Shown here: in pieces, positions 8,301 to 17,206 of the stretch
Position numbering within the stretch: the first letter of the stretch is position 1
How the letters are laid out: each line of letters opens with the position of its first letter
NCBI GenBank assembly: GCA_002293475.1
Contig: DBDG01000059.1
Coordinates: 1-64,000 of the forward strand
Length of the DNA stretch: 64,000 nt
From: Lachnospiraceae bacterium UBA938
Lineage (GTDB): Bacteria; Bacillota; Clostridia; Lachnospirales; Lachnospiraceae
Reading direction: 5' to 3'
Translations under genes and position numbers: made by a program
Notes under the pieces: model-generated
Told to the model about the DNA's origin: nothing
The model's database searches: none
What the model saw: the letters and a program-made list of their open reading frames with translations, nothing else

Positions 8301-10970
8301 ATGAGAACAAGGGATGTTGCTGTTGTAGGGATTTCCTGTATTTTTCCGGGCAGCGATAATTATGAAGAGTATTGGTTAAATTTGGCGGCAGGAAAATGCA
8401 GCATAAAGGAAATTGCGGAGGACAGATGGGATATAGATCAATTTTACAGTTCAGATCCCAGCGAGAAAAATAAAGCATGGTCAAAATGGTGCGGACAGAT
8501 AAACACTGTCTATGATTTTGATCACAAAATTTTTAATATCACCCCTAAAGAGGCTGAAAGCATGGATCCTCAGCAGAGGCTGCTTTTACAGGAGACGTGG
8601 CACTGTATTGAAGATGCGGGCATTGCTTTTGAAAGACTAAAAGAACAGACCACCTCTGTATTTGTCGGAGCCATGAATTGTGACTATCGTCAGGAACTGT
8701 ATTCTGATAATCTTAACGTTGACGGTTATTTTACTTTAGGAAGTTTTGAGAATATGCTGGCTAATAGAATATCCCATTGTTTTGGGCTTAAAGGGAACAG
8801 CACGACGCTTAATGCCGCATGTGCCTCTTCTTTTGTTGCCATTGATTATGCGGTCAGCTCACTGGCTGACGGCAGCTCGGATTATGCCATTGCTGCTGCG
8901 GCTAACTTAAATATCAATCCTTGGAAATACATATCCTTTTCAAAGGCCAAAATGTTAAGCCCCAGCGGACTTTGCCAAACATTTGACGCCGCTGCGGATG
9001 GTTATGTACCTGGAGACGGCATTGCGGTTTTACTGCTTCAGAGACTGGAAACGGCAAGAAGACATGGCAATAAAATATATGGTGTGATTAAAGGTGTTTC
9101 GGTCGTTCATAATGGCGGTGCGCTGACAATAACAGCACCTCTTATTGATTCACAAGTCAAAGTGATCAGCCAAGCATTGAAAAAGGCTCATATTAAGCAG
9201 GAAAGAATCAATTACATCGAAGCACACGGTACGGGAACTTCGCTGGGCGATCCAATTGAGACAGCAGCTCTGAAAAAGGTATTTGCGCGGAACAATAGGG
9301 AAAACCGATGTTACATAGGATCAGTCAAGACCAATATCGGCCATCTGGAAGCGGCATCAGGCATGGCGGGTATCATTAAAGTACTTATGATGATGAAACA
9401 TCACAAAATACCGGGAACTATAAATACAAAAGGGGATAATGCGATTTTAGCTTTAAATGAGGCTCATTTTATCCTTAATGCTAAGACGGCTGACTGGCAT
9501 AGCATAGATGGCGGACCGCTTTGTGCCGGTATCAGTTCATTTGGTTTTGGCGGAACCAATGCCCATGTGATTATCGAAGAATATATAGAGGACAGAACAT
9601 TTAAGCCTGACCGTGCGGATCAGATCCTGATTTTATCGGCCGGCTCTATGGAAGCGGCGGCACAGGTGAGGAACAGGTGGAATATAATGGTTGCTAACCA
9701 TAAGTCGGAACATTATTCCGACTTGCTTAAAACGGCATTGAACGTCGATAAGAACCAAAAATACCGATATGCGAGGATAGTTGGCTATGGAGATACTCCT
9801 GATGTTGAGCAGGCGGCTGTTTTCGAGTTTACGGCCAAATGCCGCCCGCAGCTTATGATTTTTGATAGCGCTACGGGAGCATGCGGTAAGCATTATACGC
9901 TGCTTCGCAATAAATATTATCGCTACGATGAAATAGTATGTAAGCTGTCCGCTATGACTGGTAAACATCAGAGAAAGCTGGATTCAGGTGCAGATACCGG
10001 GGCAATCTGTAAGGCTCATTATAATGTGGATACATTTATCTTTGAATATGGTTTTGCCCTGTTCTTGAAGGAAATCGGCGTGCCGATGCGTTTAATATCA
10101 TGGGATCAGACAGGTCTGTTTGTTTTGCTGGCTATAGCCGGTATCTATAAGCCGGAAGATATAATTGCATATCTGGCTGGTAAAAAAAGCTTAAGCAAGT
10201 GTATCCAGAAATATCATAATAGTATTATTATTCATGCTGCAGACGGCCTGAGAATATTGCCGTTTTCTCTTGATGATATCGAAGACAATATTGGCATGTT
10301 TATGAAAAAGGAGCTTTCCGGAATAGATGCCGCTTTACTGAATGAATATATAAAAAAATATTATCTTTTAATTAACAGCCAATACACATTTCGGAACAGT
10401 ATTATGGAGTGGGAAAAAATCTTGAAGATGAGATACCAGTTAAGTTTAAAGGATTTAATTGCCGGCAGCGAAAGCTGGTATAAGAAATATTTGCTGATGG
10501 CGATATATGATTGCATGAGAAAAATAAAGGATAAGTGGGAAATGGAAATGGATGATGTGATTGAAGATATTGAAATCCGATACTTTCTTACGCTCATAGG
10601 CAACCATATCCTGTCGATTAAAGAGTTGACGGACTGCATTGCAGGCAGCTTTACAATACAGACGGCAAAACTGGAAAGCCGGGCGCAGGATTATTTAACA
10701 GATAATGACAAATTCCGTGTCATTTCCGGCTTATCGGTATGGCATGAGGATATGGAAGAATTAAGCCGGATAAGATACACAGGGCATAGTATTGAAGCAG
10801 ATGCCCAAAGACTTTCTTCATATATAGATGATTTTGACAAAAACATTGTCGAGCTATGGTTAAGGGGATATGATCTCCGCTTTGACTTGCTGTACAGGGA
10901 AGGGAGCTATCAAAAGCAGAATATTAAAAAACAATATTTTTTAAAAAATCATTTCTATAAACATAATTAA
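8301..10970 (+). CDS. Ketosynthase with a degenerate acyltransferase-like C-terminal half (KS-AT0)
   Basis: 889 residues. Residues 1-435 are a complete polyketide KS: nucleophile Cys174 in NAACASS, EAHGTGT, KTNIGHLEA and the closing FGFGGTNAHVI. Residues ~440-889 follow the order of KS-AT linker, AT and post-AT linker, but the AT is decayed. Where an AT has GHSxGE, this protein has SWDQTGL (residues 600-606), inside an otherwise AT-like context (DTFIFEYGFALFLKEIGV...AIAGIYKPEDIIAYLAG). No GxxFH motif is seen. The end (WLRGYDLRFDLLY...KNHFY) resembles the post-AT YPF segment. It has no ACP or other domain, so it must work with separate carrier proteins. It probably elongates a carrier-bound starter, with malonyl supplied by the discrete AT at 19006. 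Confidence 0.85.
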   Translation: MRTRDVAVVGISCIFPGSDNYEEYWLNLAAGKCSIKEIAEDRWDIDQFYSSDPSEKNKAWSKWCGQINTVYDFDHKIFNITPKEAESMDPQQRLLLQETWHCIEDAGIAFERLKEQTTSVFVGAMNCDYRQELYSDNLNVDGYFTLGSFENMLANRISHCFGLKGNSTTLNAACASSFVAIDYAVSSLADGSSDYAIAAAANLNINPWKYISFSKAKMLSPSGLCQTFDAAADGYVPGDGIAVLLLQRLETARRHGNKIYGVIKGVSVVHNGGALTITAPLIDSQVKVISQALKKAHIKQERINYIEAHGTGTSLGDPIETAALKKVFARNNRENRCYIGSVKTNIGHLEAASGMAGIIKVLMMMKHHKIPGTINTKGDNAILALNEAHFILNAKTADWHSIDGGPLCAGISSFGFGGTNAHVIIEEYIEDRTFKPDRADQILILSAGSMEAAAQVRNRWNIMVANHKSEHYSDLLKTALNVDKNQKYRYARIVGYGDTPDVEQAAVFEFTAKCRPQLMIFDSATGACGKHYTLLRNKYYRYDEIVCKLSAMTGKHQRKLDSGADTGAICKAHYNVDTFIFEYGFALFLKEIGVPMRLISWDQTGLFVLLAIAGIYKPEDIIAYLAGKKSLSKCIQKYHNSIIIHAADGLRILPFSLDDIEDNIGMFMKKELSGIDAALLNEYIKKYYLLINSQYTFRNSIMEWEKILKMRYQLSLKDLIAGSESWYKKYLLMAIYDCMRKIKDKWEMEMDDVIEDIEIRYFLTLIGNHILSIKELTDCIAGSFTIQTAKLESRAQDYLTDNDKFRVISGLSVWHEDMEELSRIRYTGHSIEADAQRLSSYIDDFDKNIVELWLRGYDLRFDLLYREGSYQKQNIKKQYFLKNHFYKHN

Positions 10971-10991
10971 TTGTTAAATTTATACAAAGCA

Positions 10992-11020
10992 TTGCTTTGG
11001 ATTCTCATGTGTGATATAAT
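10992..11020 (+). promoter_or_regulatory. Promoter in front of the decarboxylase gene
   Basis: TTGCTT (10992-10997), a 17-nt spacer and a consensus TATAAT (11015-11020) lie in the AT-rich 129-bp gap after the KS gene. This suggests a separate transcript starting about 70 nt before the next gene. Confidence 0.6.
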
Positions 11021-11099
11021 GCGAAATGTCTACTGATGTTGAAATGTGTTATATTAATTATTATTATAAAGTATTATATCATGACTTGGAGCGATCATA

Positions 11100-12182
11100 A
11101 TGAGTGAATTTATTATTGATTTAATAAAAATAAGAAATAATCTACATAAAATTAGAAATATAATAAATGCCGATAAGTTTTTTTATTCTTTGAAAGCCAA
11201 TTCAGAGCTTTTTATTTTAAAAGAGTTATATTTACAAGGGTGTTTTTTTGAAATAGCCAGTGCAAATGAGTATGAAAAGGTTATTAAAACAGGTGCGGAT
11301 TCGGAAAATATAATCTGCGGGATACCAGTCAAACCACTTGCAATGTTACATAGACTGGCTACGGAAAAAATAGCATATTTTGTTTTTGACGATATGCATG
11401 AATTTGCTAAGTTGGAGAAATATGCGCAGAACAACAAGAAGGTTATGCGGATTTACATTAGTGATATTGATAGTGAATCAGCGCCATGGGGAATTAAGTA
11501 CGAAGACTTGGAGAACCAGTCTTTCGGGCATGATTTTTATGATTCGATTAGCGGCTATACCTTTCATATCGCCAGAAATTATCAAATCAATAAGATGCAG
11601 AAGGCATTTGACAGGGTTGAGCAGTTTTTGCGAAAACATGACTATGGCAAGAAGATGATTGTCAATATCGGTGGCGGATTATACGGGGAGCTACCCCCGC
11701 ATATGGCATTGAAATATGATCTGAGCCGGTATTATGATCAGCTTAATGCGAAGATAGAGGATCTAAAACGTTTATTTGATGTGGATATCTATTGTGAACC
11801 CGGACGCGCGATAGTGGAAACCGCCTGTCATATCCTGACAGAGGTGGAGCTGGTTACGGAGCGAGATGGCAAAACAGCGGTGTTTATCGACTTGAATATT
11901 GGTTTCCCGGTTGGATCGAGTCCTTATCGGATAACCGTTATGCACGACGGTTATGAGGAAGAAATATACAATAATATGTATCAAAGGGGGGATTGTACAT
12001 TTGTCTACACGAGCTTTTTCGATACAGTGTGCGAATATGTGAATTTCTTTACATTTCCGTTGAAAAGAAAGCCGATACTAGGTGAACAGCTGAAATTATA
12101 TGGGATGGGTGCTTATACAGTAGTTCGTTCCAGTGTATTTCATTCACGAAAACTTTTAGCTACCAGCATAGAGGGTCTATGA
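11100..12182 (+). CDS. PLP-dependent fold-type III amino acid decarboxylase-like protein
   Basis: 360 residues of the alanine-racemase-fold group 2 decarboxylases (LysA/ODC/BtrK type). The Schiff-base lysine is K32 in YSLKANSE. The PLP phosphate loop VNIGGGLYG, CEPGRAIVE and the C-terminal GMGAYTVV are all present. Two catalytic features are altered. The usual Cys-Asp of the dimer-interface loop (CDSxD) reads FDTVC (Phe307-Asp308). The HVGS segment reads HIAR. It may act on an unusual substrate, for example a carrier-bound acidic amino acid as BtrK does in butirosin biosynthesis. It opens the starter-unit gene set (ACP, radical SAM, ligase) that follows. Confidence 0.85.
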   Translation: MSEFIIDLIKIRNNLHKIRNIINADKFFYSLKANSELFILKELYLQGCFFEIASANEYEKVIKTGADSENIICGIPVKPLAMLHRLATEKIAYFVFDDMHEFAKLEKYAQNNKKVMRIYISDIDSESAPWGIKYEDLENQSFGHDFYDSISGYTFHIARNYQINKMQKAFDRVEQFLRKHDYGKKMIVNIGGGLYGELPPHMALKYDLSRYYDQLNAKIEDLKRLFDVDIYCEPGRAIVETACHILTEVELVTERDGKTAVFIDLNIGFPVGSSPYRITVMHDGYEEEIYNNMYQRGDCTFVYTSFFDTVCEYVNFFTFPLKRKPILGEQLKLYGMGAYTVVRSSVFHSRKLLATSIEGL

Positions 12183-12299
12183 GACGGTTGCGGCTAGTAG
12201 CTTTGCTATGTATCAAATGAAAGCCATAATGTCAAGATAGGCAGTACATACAGAATACGTACATAATACCTACGTAATACATATAGAAAGAAGAAGAAC

Positions 12300-12941
12300 A
12301 TGAAAACAAGATTGGAAAATGAATGGACGGTTACACCGTCAACGACCCCGTTATACATGAGGCATTGCCGTAAGTGTAAAAAACAGCGGCCATATTACTG
12401 CAGTGAAAAATTTCGGATTAATGCTCAGAAAAAGACGGTTGATATATGGATGATTTATAAGTGTACAAAATGTGACAATACCTGCAATATTGATATTTAC
12501 AGCCGCTTAAACCCCAAAGCGGTTGACAGTGAGGAATATCTTAATTTTCAGAGCAATGATGCGGAAACGGCATGGAAATATGCATTTAGCCAAGATGTTA
12601 TAAGGGCAAATAAGATTGTGGCCGATTACAGTCAAATTGAGTATATGCTCGGCGGCAATATTATGGATTTAGAGGAAATTGCGCGGCAGGAAGAGGAATT
12701 AATTGATTTTGTAATCAAAACGAGGTATAGCCTTGACCTGGATTTGTCTTATGTCATCCGCAAGAACTTAAATATTTCCTTATCGCAGATGGAGGCAATG
12801 CTCAGTGAAGGTATTCTTTCCATCCAACCGCAAGGCCCGGTCCGCAAGACAAAGATCAAGGATGGGCAAAAGGTAACTGTCAGCCGTCTCAAATTAGAGA
12901 AGTACTTAAAAAATGTCGATGAAGGAGCAAAAGAACCATGA
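12300..12941 (+). CDS. DUF1062-family zinc-ribbon protein
   Basis: 213 residues. The N-terminal zinc ribbon has two CxxC knuckles (CRKC near residue 23 and CTKC near 56) around FRINAQKKTVDIWMIYKC, the DUF1062 signature. The middle is helical (YAFSQDVIRANKIVADYSQIEY), and a basic C-terminal segment follows (PVRKTKIKDGQKVTVSRLKLEKYL) that could bind nucleic acid. The function of the family is unknown. Its TGA overlaps the ATG of the following carrier protein gene (ATGA), so the two are translationally coupled. The 117-bp gap before it contains short TACGTA-type direct repeats but no clear promoter. Confidence 0.8.
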   Translation: MKTRLENEWTVTPSTTPLYMRHCRKCKKQRPYYCSEKFRINAQKKTVDIWMIYKCTKCDNTCNIDIYSRLNPKAVDSEEYLNFQSNDAETAWKYAFSQDVIRANKIVADYSQIEYMLGGNIMDLEEIARQEEELIDFVIKTRYSLDLDLSYVIRKNLNISLSQMEAMLSEGILSIQPQGPVRKTKIKDGQKVTVSRLKLEKYLKNVDEGAKEP

Positions 12942-13186
12942 AAGAAAAGATAGTTAAGCTAATAGACAGCACCGTAGGAAGCCAGCTGTCAAACAAGATC
13001 GAAGTTTTGGGGGAGAATACGAACATGTTTGATAACGGCCTTGATTCGATCGGATTTATTAATATTGTCATCGCAATAGAGAATGAATTTGATTTTTTTA
13101 TTGATCAGGATGATTTGGATCAAGAAATATTTTCATCGGTAAACCGAATCACTGAATACGTTGAAAAGCGGCTGAAAGAACAATGA
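12938..13186 (+). CDS. Free-standing acyl/aminoacyl carrier protein
   Basis: 82 residues, acidic and four-helix. The 4'-phosphopantetheine attachment site is Ser37 in NGLDSIGFINI. It lies between the DUF1062 gene (4-nt overlap) and the radical SAM gene. The amino acid:carrier-protein ligase two genes downstream makes it the likely recipient of an activated amino acid. It may be the platform on which the decarboxylase and radical SAM enzyme act, before transfer to a KS or the BtrH-like protein. Confidence 0.92.
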   Translation: MKEKIVKLIDSTVGSQLSNKIEVLGENTNMFDNGLDSIGFINIVIAIENEFDFFIDQDDLDQEIFSSVNRITEYVEKRLKEQ

Positions 13187-13216
13187 GTTGATTTAGCGAA
13201 AGTGGAGGTGTTAATC

Positions 13217-14581
13217 ATGTGGAAGGCTTCAAGATATAATGTCATGGCCGGTTTTAAGGATCAGATTGCCGTCCATAATCTGCTGACGCATCAAGGTATA
13301 TTAGTCAGCAGCTCAGATTTTGAATTGCTGACATGCGTTCTGAAAACCCCGGATGACTATCAAAAATCGCGATTTTTCTCAGGATTATGTGACAAGGGCT
13401 TTATTTTGCCGGAAGAAACGGACGAGCTTCAATTGCTGGAAGAGTTAAAGAATAAGCGGCTGGAAGAAAAGAAAAAGGTATTGACGCTGACGATTATTCC
13501 GACATATCAATGTAACTTTAAGTGTATTTATTGCTGGGAAAATACTAAAAATGAAAATGATAATATGACGGCGGAAGCACAAGCAAAACTGATCCGCTTT
13601 ATCGAAGACAAGATAAAGAACAGTTCCTCGTTAGAAATTGACTGGTTTGGCGGGGAGCCGCTTCTGGCATTTGATGTGATGCAAAATCTCCTCATCAATA
13701 TCGACCGGATCTGTAAGGATAACAGTAAGCCATATGTCTGTTCCCTGACCACCAATGGTTATGCTTTGACTGAAGATAAGGTACGGTTTCTAGTCAAGCA
13801 TCATACGAATTTTTTTCAGATCACCTTAGATGGTGATAAAGAACTGCATGACAGAAATCGCCCGCTGAAGAACGGTGCCGCGACATATGATGTTATTTTA
13901 CGTAATTTGACAGCCATCCGCGATAAGATCGAAACACGTTTCTTTAAGCTCTTGATCCGCCTAAATGTGACGGAAGAAACAACAAGAAATACCAAGGAGT
14001 ATTTTGACATGATTGCCAAGGAGTTTGCCCATGACAAAAGATTTGCGGTATATATTCAAGGGGTGGAGAAGCATAATGAAGTAAAATTTGCCGAAATGCA
14101 TGGCAAGTATCTAGAAGAGCATGAGGTGACGGAATCCTTGTATGACATCTGTATTGAAAAGAATATTATGACTTCAGCTTTGAAGCTTCTGGAGCCCGGC
14201 GACTTGATGTGTAAGGCCATGCATGACAACTCGATTTTTATTAATTCTCAGGGAGAGATTTATAAATGTGACATGGATATGCAGAGGAAACACATCAGCT
14301 ATATGGGAAGCTTATTGGAAGCGGATCAGATTGAATTGGCTGGGGAAAAATATGATTACTGGAAAAAAATCATGAATAAGCTGGATTACTGTGATGACTG
14401 TTTATTGCTTCCGTTATGCTGCGGCTTGAAATGCCCTTATTATAATACCTTGAATCCTCGCGAGAGATGTGAACTCTATAATAATCTGCCGTTGGTAAAA
14501 AATGCGGTAAAAACCTATGCGCAGCAGAATAAATACCAGTTAGTCAACTTGCAGCAGACAAAGGAGGGCTTATGGAATTAA
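13217..14581 (+). CDS. Radical SAM/SPASM-domain enzyme
   Basis: About 454 residues. The radical SAM cluster motif is C99-NFK-C103-IY-C106, followed by GGEPLL and a TTNG strand. The C-terminal SPASM region has a full cysteine set (MCKAMHD...IYKCDMD...YCDDCLLLPLCCGLKCPYYN...RCEL) for auxiliary [4Fe-4S] clusters. The N-terminal ~90 residues resemble the PqqD-like segment of peptide maturases. Start chosen at ATG 13217, with GGAGGTG 7 nt upstream, rather than the GTG at 13202. Family members modify ribosomal peptides, but here the neighbours suggest a carrier-bound amino acid as substrate. The exact reaction (desaturation, epimerisation, cross-link) cannot be told from sequence. Confidence 0.9.
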   Translation: MWKASRYNVMAGFKDQIAVHNLLTHQGILVSSSDFELLTCVLKTPDDYQKSRFFSGLCDKGFILPEETDELQLLEELKNKRLEEKKKVLTLTIIPTYQCNFKCIYCWENTKNENDNMTAEAQAKLIRFIEDKIKNSSSLEIDWFGGEPLLAFDVMQNLLINIDRICKDNSKPYVCSLTTNGYALTEDKVRFLVKHHTNFFQITLDGDKELHDRNRPLKNGAATYDVILRNLTAIRDKIETRFFKLLIRLNVTEETTRNTKEYFDMIAKEFAHDKRFAVYIQGVEKHNEVKFAEMHGKYLEEHEVTESLYDICIEKNIMTSALKLLEPGDLMCKAMHDNSIFINSQGEIYKCDMDMQRKHISYMGSLLEADQIELAGEKYDYWKKIMNKLDYCDDCLLLPLCCGLKCPYYNTLNPRERCELYNNLPLVKNAVKTYAQQNKYQLVNLQQTKEGLWN

Positions 14582-15393
14582 CCGATGCATTTTATCAAAA
14601 ACCAGGATACATATGTTATTACGATGATTTTACCAAGATATATGAAGACTTGGATAAATTATTTGTAAGTTTTCTGGAAGGAATGGATTATCGAAGCTTT
14701 AACATTCCGGCCATGATTGACGGAGAAGTGCTCCAAAAATGCGGCTATTTTGAATCGTTTCCGGATCAGATTACAGCGACGGCGTCCATGAAAGCAGAAT
14801 CCTTGGATGAAATTATGAATGGAAAAGAAGTCGATGAGTCCCGGATCGTATTGCATAATAAGTATTTGACACCCTCGGCCTGCCTACATATTTACCCGAT
14901 GTTTGACGGTAAAATCATAGCAAAAGACGAAATCATCACAACCAAAGCTAGGGTATTTCGCTGTGAAGATTCTGGGGCAGAAGAACAGACGAGACTGTGG
15001 GATTTTACGGTGCGTGAAATGGTATTTATCGGTTCCCCGCAATTTGTCAGGGATAAACTGGAGACCATAAAGAAAAAAGGGCTGGAAGCAGCACAGAGGA
15101 TTTGTCCGGGAGCAAGAGCAGTCGCCGCCCATGACCATTTTTACAAAGGGCAGCGTAATGACGTCAAGATCAGGATGCAGAAAAAAAACGCGCAAAAAAC
15201 TGAGATCATCATACCGGTTGCTGGCCGCGATGTCTCAGTCGCTTCCTTTAACTATCATGGTTATCATTTTAGCCTGCCGTTTCATTTTGATAATAATAAA
15301 AGTATTGTCAGCGGATGCGTCGGTTTTGGGATGGAGCGCTGGGTTGCGGCATGCAAAGAATACCATAAGCTTGCCGTTAGTGAACTGGGTTAA
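14572..15393 (+). CDS. Amino acid:[carrier protein] ligase (class II aminoacyl-tRNA synthetase-like)
   Basis: 273 residues. It has class II synthetase catalytic motifs but no tRNA-binding arm. The motif 2-like segment is ARVFRCED...RLWDFTVREMVFIG; the motif 3-like segment is SGCVGFGMERWVAACKEYH. Candidate zinc ligands are C104, E149 and C249. The C-to-E spacing of 45 equals that of the ligands I recall for the Bradyrhizobium aa:CP ligase (C131, E176, C279), and the overall spacing is close. Such enzymes adenylate a small amino acid and load it on a carrier protein. The obvious acceptor is the 82-residue carrier at 12938. ATG overlaps the radical SAM gene end by 10 nt behind AAGGAGG. Confidence 0.82.
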   Translation: MELTDAFYQKPGYICYYDDFTKIYEDLDKLFVSFLEGMDYRSFNIPAMIDGEVLQKCGYFESFPDQITATASMKAESLDEIMNGKEVDESRIVLHNKYLTPSACLHIYPMFDGKIIAKDEIITTKARVFRCEDSGAEEQTRLWDFTVREMVFIGSPQFVRDKLETIKKKGLEAAQRICPGARAVAAHDHFYKGQRNDVKIRMQKKNAQKTEIIIPVAGRDVSVASFNYHGYHFSLPFHFDNNKSIVSGCVGFGMERWVAACKEYHKLAVSELG

Positions 15394-15412
15394 AGGCCAA
15401 AGCAAAGGCAGG

Positions 15413-17206
15413 ATGATGATGGTCAAAAAGAAATATGGTTTTTTTTCAATTCTATGGTTACCTGTCAGATATTGCCCGGGGACAGCAATATTTATAGCCG
15501 TCTTTGAGATCTGCCTTGGTGTAGTTCCGACGTTACAGACCTTGGCGGTAGCGGGGTTCATTGACTCGTCGCTGAAACTGGCGGCTCATGAAACTGAATA
15601 TTCCCATGTCTTATCATATATTATAGCTATTATTTTCTTGATTGCGGCGGTATGGCTTTCCAAGAGTCTTAAAGAACTGTTGCTGGCTAAGCTGGAACTG
15701 GGTCTGCGTCAGACTTTCCGAGTGGAGATAACCGAAAAACGCCGCCGGCTGAAATACTTCCACATCGAAGATGCGGCATCATGGGATTTAATCAGCCGGA
15801 TCGCGGACAAGCCGGAGACGAGGCTGAAAGATGCCTATGTAAATTTTCTAGATTTCTTGGCATTGGTTATCAGGATAGGCGGTCTGATCCTTCTGTTTGT
15901 CAGTCAGGTCTGGCAGATAGCTATTATTATGCTGGTTATTACGGTTCCCCTCGTAATGATTTCGCTGCGAAGCGGCAGAGAAAACTATATTACCCACCAA
16001 GAGACACAGAAATATCATCGCAGACAGAAGTACCTAGGCGATGTTCTGATCAGCCGGGAGGCTGCCCAGGAGAGGCTGCTTTTCCATTATGGTGAGGGGT
16101 TCTCACAAATGTGGCACCGGGTATATGAGAAAGCTAGGAAAAAGGAACTTATTACCCGGCGCAACTGGTTTATCCGCTCCAAAATGGGGGGCATGCTGAC
16201 AACAAGCATATCAATCATTGCCAGCTTGCTGTTAATCCAGCCGGTACTGGCCGGCAATATTTCGACGGGAACGTTCATTTCCTTTATCAATTCCATATAT
16301 ACCCTTGTTGATGCGGTGGTTTGGTCATTGGCCGGCTATGTAGAAATCATTGCCGACAACAATGAGTACATGAAAGATTATCAGTTGTTTAACGCTTTGG
16401 AAGAGCAAAGCCAGGGCAGGGAAGATATCAGGGAAGCTATTTATTTTGAGTCATTAGAGTTTCGTGATATCAGATTTAAATATCCGAATACCGACCGATA
16501 TGTCTTGGACGGTTTTTCATATAAATTCATCCGGGGTGTCAGCTACGCCTTGACTGGTATAAACGGCGCAGGAAAAACCACACTGGTGAATCTGATGCTT
16601 GGTTTGTATGATAATTATACCGGTAACATATTGTTAAATGGCAAGGATATCAGAGCGTATTCCGCCGCTGCCGTGAAGAGGGTCTATTCGGTTGTTTTTC
16701 AGGACTATGCGCGGTACTCGCTAACGATAGAGGAGAATATCATGATCGGCACGTTGCAAGGGGAACTGCGGGCAGCATCCGCGCGGACGGCAGAAATCAC
16801 CCGGACGGTCGGGTTGCACAGCCAATTAGCGGCATTGCCGGAAGGCATCAAAACCAAGCTCGGTAAAATATATGAAGATGGCCAGGATGTCTCGGGAGGA
16901 CAGTGGCAAAGAATTGCTCTTGCCCGCTCCATGATGCGGGATGGCGAAGTATGCATTTTGGATGAACCGACGGCGGCACTGGATCCAATCAGTGAAAGCC
17001 GCCTTTATAAAGAATTTAAAAATTTAAGTATTGGGAAGACTATGATTTTAATTAGCCATCGCCTTGGCTCAACCAGCATCGCTGATATTATCTTAGTCTT
17101 ATCGGAAGGTAAATTACTGGAAGCTGATACGCATCAAGCCCTGATAGATAAACAAGGACTATATGCCAGTATGTACAATAGTCAAAGGAGCTGGTATGAC
17201 ACATAA
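15413..17206 (+). CDS. ABC transporter, fused permease/ATP-binding protein
   Basis: About 597 residues. An N-terminal six-helix exporter-type membrane domain (about residues 15-300) is followed by an ATPase with Walker A GINGAGKTT, signature VSGGQWQRIALARS, Walker B VCILDEPTAALD and a switch His in LISHRLGS. The longer frame back to 15131 lies inside the ligase gene, so the start is one of the three tandem ATGs at 15413-15421 after AAAGGCAGG. It forms a probable heterodimer with the next gene, overlaps it by 11 nt, and is the likely product exporter or self-resistance pump of the cluster. Confidence 0.92.
   Translation: MMMVKKKYGFFSILWLPVRYCPGTAIFIAVFEICLGVVPTLQTLAVAGFIDSSLKLAAHETEYSHVLSYIIAIIFLIAAVWLSKSLKELLLAKLELGLRQTFRVEITEKRRRLKYFHIEDAASWDLISRIADKPETRLKDAYVNFLDFLALVIRIGGLILLFVSQVWQIAIIMLVITVPLVMISLRSGRENYITHQETQKYHRRQKYLGDVLISREAAQERLLFHYGEGFSQMWHRVYEKARKKELITRRNWFIRSKMGGMLTTSISIIASLLLIQPVLAGNISTGTFISFINSIYTLVDAVVWSLAGYVEIIADNNEYMKDYQLFNALEEQSQGREDIREAIYFESLEFRDIRFKYPNTDRYVLDGFSYKFIRGVSYALTGINGAGKTTLVNLMLGLYDNYTGNILLNGKDIRAYSAAAVKRVYSVVFQDYARYSLTIEENIMIGTLQGELRAASARTAEITRTVGLHSQLAALPEGIKTKLGKIYEDGQDVSGGQWQRIALARSMMRDGEVCILDEPTAALDPISESRLYKEFKNLSIGKTMILISHRLGSTSIADIILVLSEGKLLEADTHQALIDKQGLYASMYNSQRSWYDT

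Noticed and set aside
7459..8484. Long minus-strand frame (341 codons)
   Set aside because: It lies wholly antisense to the nitroreductase gene and the start of the KS gene, resembles no family and has no ribosome-binding site; the + strand genes have clear motifs.
12183..12299. Operator or T-box in front of the DUF1062/carrier genes
   Set aside because: Short TACGTA/ATACATA repeats are present, but there is no stable stem set or T-box consensus, so there was not enough to call a feature.
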